From: Fistularia commersonii
Lineage: Eukaryota; Chordata; Actinopteri; Syngnathiformes; Fistulariidae
NCBI GenBank assembly: GCA_037954325.1
Contig: JBBMNZ010000003.1
Coordinates: 22,675,392-22,739,391, forward strand
DNA: 64,000 bases
Direction of reading: 5' to 3'
Position numbers and translations under genes: made by a program. Each line of letters starts with the position of its first letter. The stretch's first letter is position 1. Below the pieces are notes generated by a model. The model worked only from the letters and a program-made list of their open reading frames with translations, was not told where the DNA came from and did not search any database. Shown one piece after another: positions 62,191-64,000 of this stretch.

Positions 62191-63010
62191 GCGTTTGGGG
62201 GATGTAGATTCTTCCAGAGGGCCTTTCCATGTGGAGCAGTGACGTGCGGTTGGGAGAGGCAGGTGAGGTTCTGCCTCACCTGTCATCATCACACAAAAAA
62301 AACCAAAAAAAAACCCAATGATAACCTAAGATAAATATTGACATTCTTCCACTGATCTGATTCATAAATGTATTTCTGCATGATTCCAATCATGTTTTAA
62401 ATGCTCTCAAGAATAAATCACTGAATTTGCGCATTTCCTGATCAAATGTAAGCCAAGGTACGGTGGCCGAGCACACAACGCAGTCCCTAACAAACTGGCC
62501 TATAGAATGTCTGTAGAGAGATTTATTATATTAATATATACACCACGACCCACAAGCTGTGTAATGTGTTTAGCGTAAGTGTGTGATACAGTTATTCTCG
62601 CTGATTGGAAAATAAACCATGGAGAAAAGTCATGAGGTGAGGCAGACAATACTGTGCCTCACCTGAGGGGGGGGGGCTGTGAGTTGACAGGCGTTAGATG
62701 CTGCTGTCCTCCGTCTATAAGCAATTTAAAGAAAACAAGGCGGTGTTCTAATGCTTTTTTCTTTGAGAAGTATATGCGCGTGATAGAAGTGACTATTGGT
62801 GATAAGAAGCTCTTTCAAATTCTTACAATTTTACATATCGTTCCAAAGGATGTCAGTGCCTCACCGGACGCCACTGATGTGGAGTCTCCATGTTGTCCCT
62901 GTGGGTTTCCCCCAGGTTCTCTTCCCACAGTCCAAAAATGTTGGAAACCTCTCAATTGTCCAGACACGTAGATGAGAGTGAATGGTTGCATGTCTCTATG
63001 TGACATGTGA
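62190..63010 (+). mobile_element. SINE-type repeat interrupted by a hAT element
   Basis: The flanks ccatgtggag (62227) and tctccatgttgtccctgtgg (62885), followed by ccaggttctcttcccacagt, belong to one common fish repeat. Its 3' half (gagagtgaatggttgcatgt, then ctctatgtgac) continues to about 63.0 kb. The repeat is split by the element at 62237-62876. Confidence 0.65.
62237..62876. mobile_element. hAT-type element with perfect 8-bp target duplication
   Basis: The left end, CAGTGACGTGCGGT, and the reverse complement of the right end, CAGTGGCGTCCGGT, are 14-bp inverted repeats with two mismatches. The flanks ATGTGGAG (62229-62236 and 62877-62884) are identical, the 8-bp duplication expected for hAT. 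It is 640 bp, with internal tgcctcacct motifs and no transposase frame. Confidence 0.85.
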
Positions 63011-63596
63011 ATGAGAGCAAAAATGATGTCATGTGTCTCTATCAGATGTTCCCAACCGCCGGGCCCTGGATCATTTGTTTGCGGTCGGCGTTCGCAGAGA
63101 AATTGCTTAAAAATGACATTATTTTCATTGATCTTCCTGGTATTTTATTTGGAAAAAAAACTGCATCTCACTCCTGCACTTGACTCAGTCGCAGGATTTT
63201 TTTTTTCCATGCACCAGTGAGTCGACAAGCTAACAGTCGCTAAAAAAACAAACAAAAAACACGAGGGTCGATGATAAGACACCGGAAGGGTCTCGATCCT
63301 GATTCGCATGCTCTGCACGGGTTAATATCTGGCCAATGAAGCCGTGAAAACCTCAAAACTGCTTTGTCACGTCGAAACCAAGCTCTGTCCAACATTATAC
63401 CTTCACCAGCTGGGGATTTACTGCAGTGACAGTGAAAGAAAAAAAAACACAATTACAGAGAAATTGCCGGGAATCAAGCTCAGGGCTCCCACTGATTCTG
63501 CATTATGCACAAAAATTATGCACGGCTGTGGACCGCACGTATCGATAATAGTCCCAATTACTACGAATTTGACCTCAGTGCCGAGCAGCGTCACGT

Positions 63597-63688
63597 GTAA
63601 AAAAGGGGATATTTTCCAACACATAGACTCTATATGTTGGAAAATATTCCTTTTTTTTACGCTTGCCAGTATTATAGTTACTGGCAAG
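63597..63688. repeat. Foldback pair
   Basis: At 63597-63660 the arm starting gtaaaaaaggggatattttc, continuing ccaacacataga, pairs with its near-perfect complement (tctatatgttggaaaatatt, then ccttttttttac). The stem is about 31 bp with a 1-3-base loop. Immediately after, CTTGCCAGTA (63662-63671) pairs perfectly with TACTGGCAAG (63679-63688). No known miRNA was recognised. Confidence 0.75.
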
Positions 63689-63835
63689 AGTACAGCCAGT
63701 TTCATAATTTTTGTATGTTGATCTCGAGGAAAAAGTGCTGGGGAATCCCATGTTTTGTGAAAAGAAGAAAAAAAAAAAAAAGGTCGGTCATTTTAGGAAT
63801 ATTTATCAGCAGGTCTTGGAACACTATAAGAATCG

Positions 63836-63853
63836 TGTGTGTGTGTGTGTGTG
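63836..63853 (+). repeat. (GT)n microsatellite
   Basis: About nine GT units near the right edge. Confidence 0.85.
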
Positions 63854-64000
63854 AGAGAGTCTGGCACGCCGGCGTTGCCGTCTATGACAGCTCTCTTACT
63901 CTTGTTGGATTCGGCTCCTCGCCGTCTTTCTGGGAATACACAGCCTTGAGTCTGAAATGTGTTTACATTTTGGGTATGTTACAAATTATCTGCAAAGACT

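Overview
This window is vertebrate nuclear DNA, almost certainly from a teleost fish. It carries seven intron-containing protein-coding genes with GT-AG splice sites. It also has typical fish dispersed repeats: LINE fragments with short tandem-repeat tails, SINE pieces, several hAT-like non-autonomous DNA transposons and many dinucleotide microsatellites. Every gene model below was built exon by exon from splice signals and family similarity recalled from memory. All seven assembled coding lengths are exact multiples of three and close to the human protein lengths. There is no sign of bacterial or viral genes.

Layout: (1) 1-5.0 kb is gene-poor, with a LINE remnant, a CTCF-type motif and diverged ~330-bp tandem repeats. 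(2) 5.4-7.3 kb holds nmrk2 (+). (3) 7.4-14.9 kb is gene-free and microsatellite-rich. (4) 16.7-18.4 kb holds bloc1s6/pallidin (-), head-to-head with slc30a4/ZnT4 (+, 19.0-24.9 kb). A pair of GTCATGTGAC boxes lies in the shared promoter. (5) 29.6-30.6 kb holds the small mitochondrial gene C15orf48/NMES1 (-), with a mir-147 hairpin in its 3'UTR. (6) 30.8-35.6 kb holds afg2b/SPATA5L1 (-), just upstream of it on the same strand. (7) 37.3-54.4 kb holds nnt (+, 21 coding exons), whose introns contain most of the mobile elements. (8) 54.8-56.7 kb holds dtwd1 (-), tail-to-tail with nnt. (9) 57-64 kb has no recognised gene, but has a nested hAT/SINE insertion, a foldback structure and one weak candidate exon.

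bloc1s6, slc30a4, C15orf48, afg2b and dtwd1 correspond to human 15q21. nmrk2 (human 19p) and nnt (human 5p) are embedded in the same block here, so the order differs from the human one. Themes that recur are NAD(P) metabolism (nmrk2 makes NMN, nnt makes mitochondrial NADPH), mitochondrial or translational support (C15orf48, afg2b, dtwd1) and lysosome-related organelles (bloc1s6, slc30a4). Nothing in the sequence itself shows that these genes act together, apart from the shared bloc1s6/slc30a4 promoter and the tight afg2b-C15orf48 spacing.

I did not find a wholly new system. The best leads are the putative MiT/TFE double box, the conserved mir-147 host arrangement, a GC-AG intron in slc30a4 whose retention gives an immediate stop, a Tyr-to-Trp change in the NADP(H) site of NNT, and oriented CTCF-type motifs bracketing the block.
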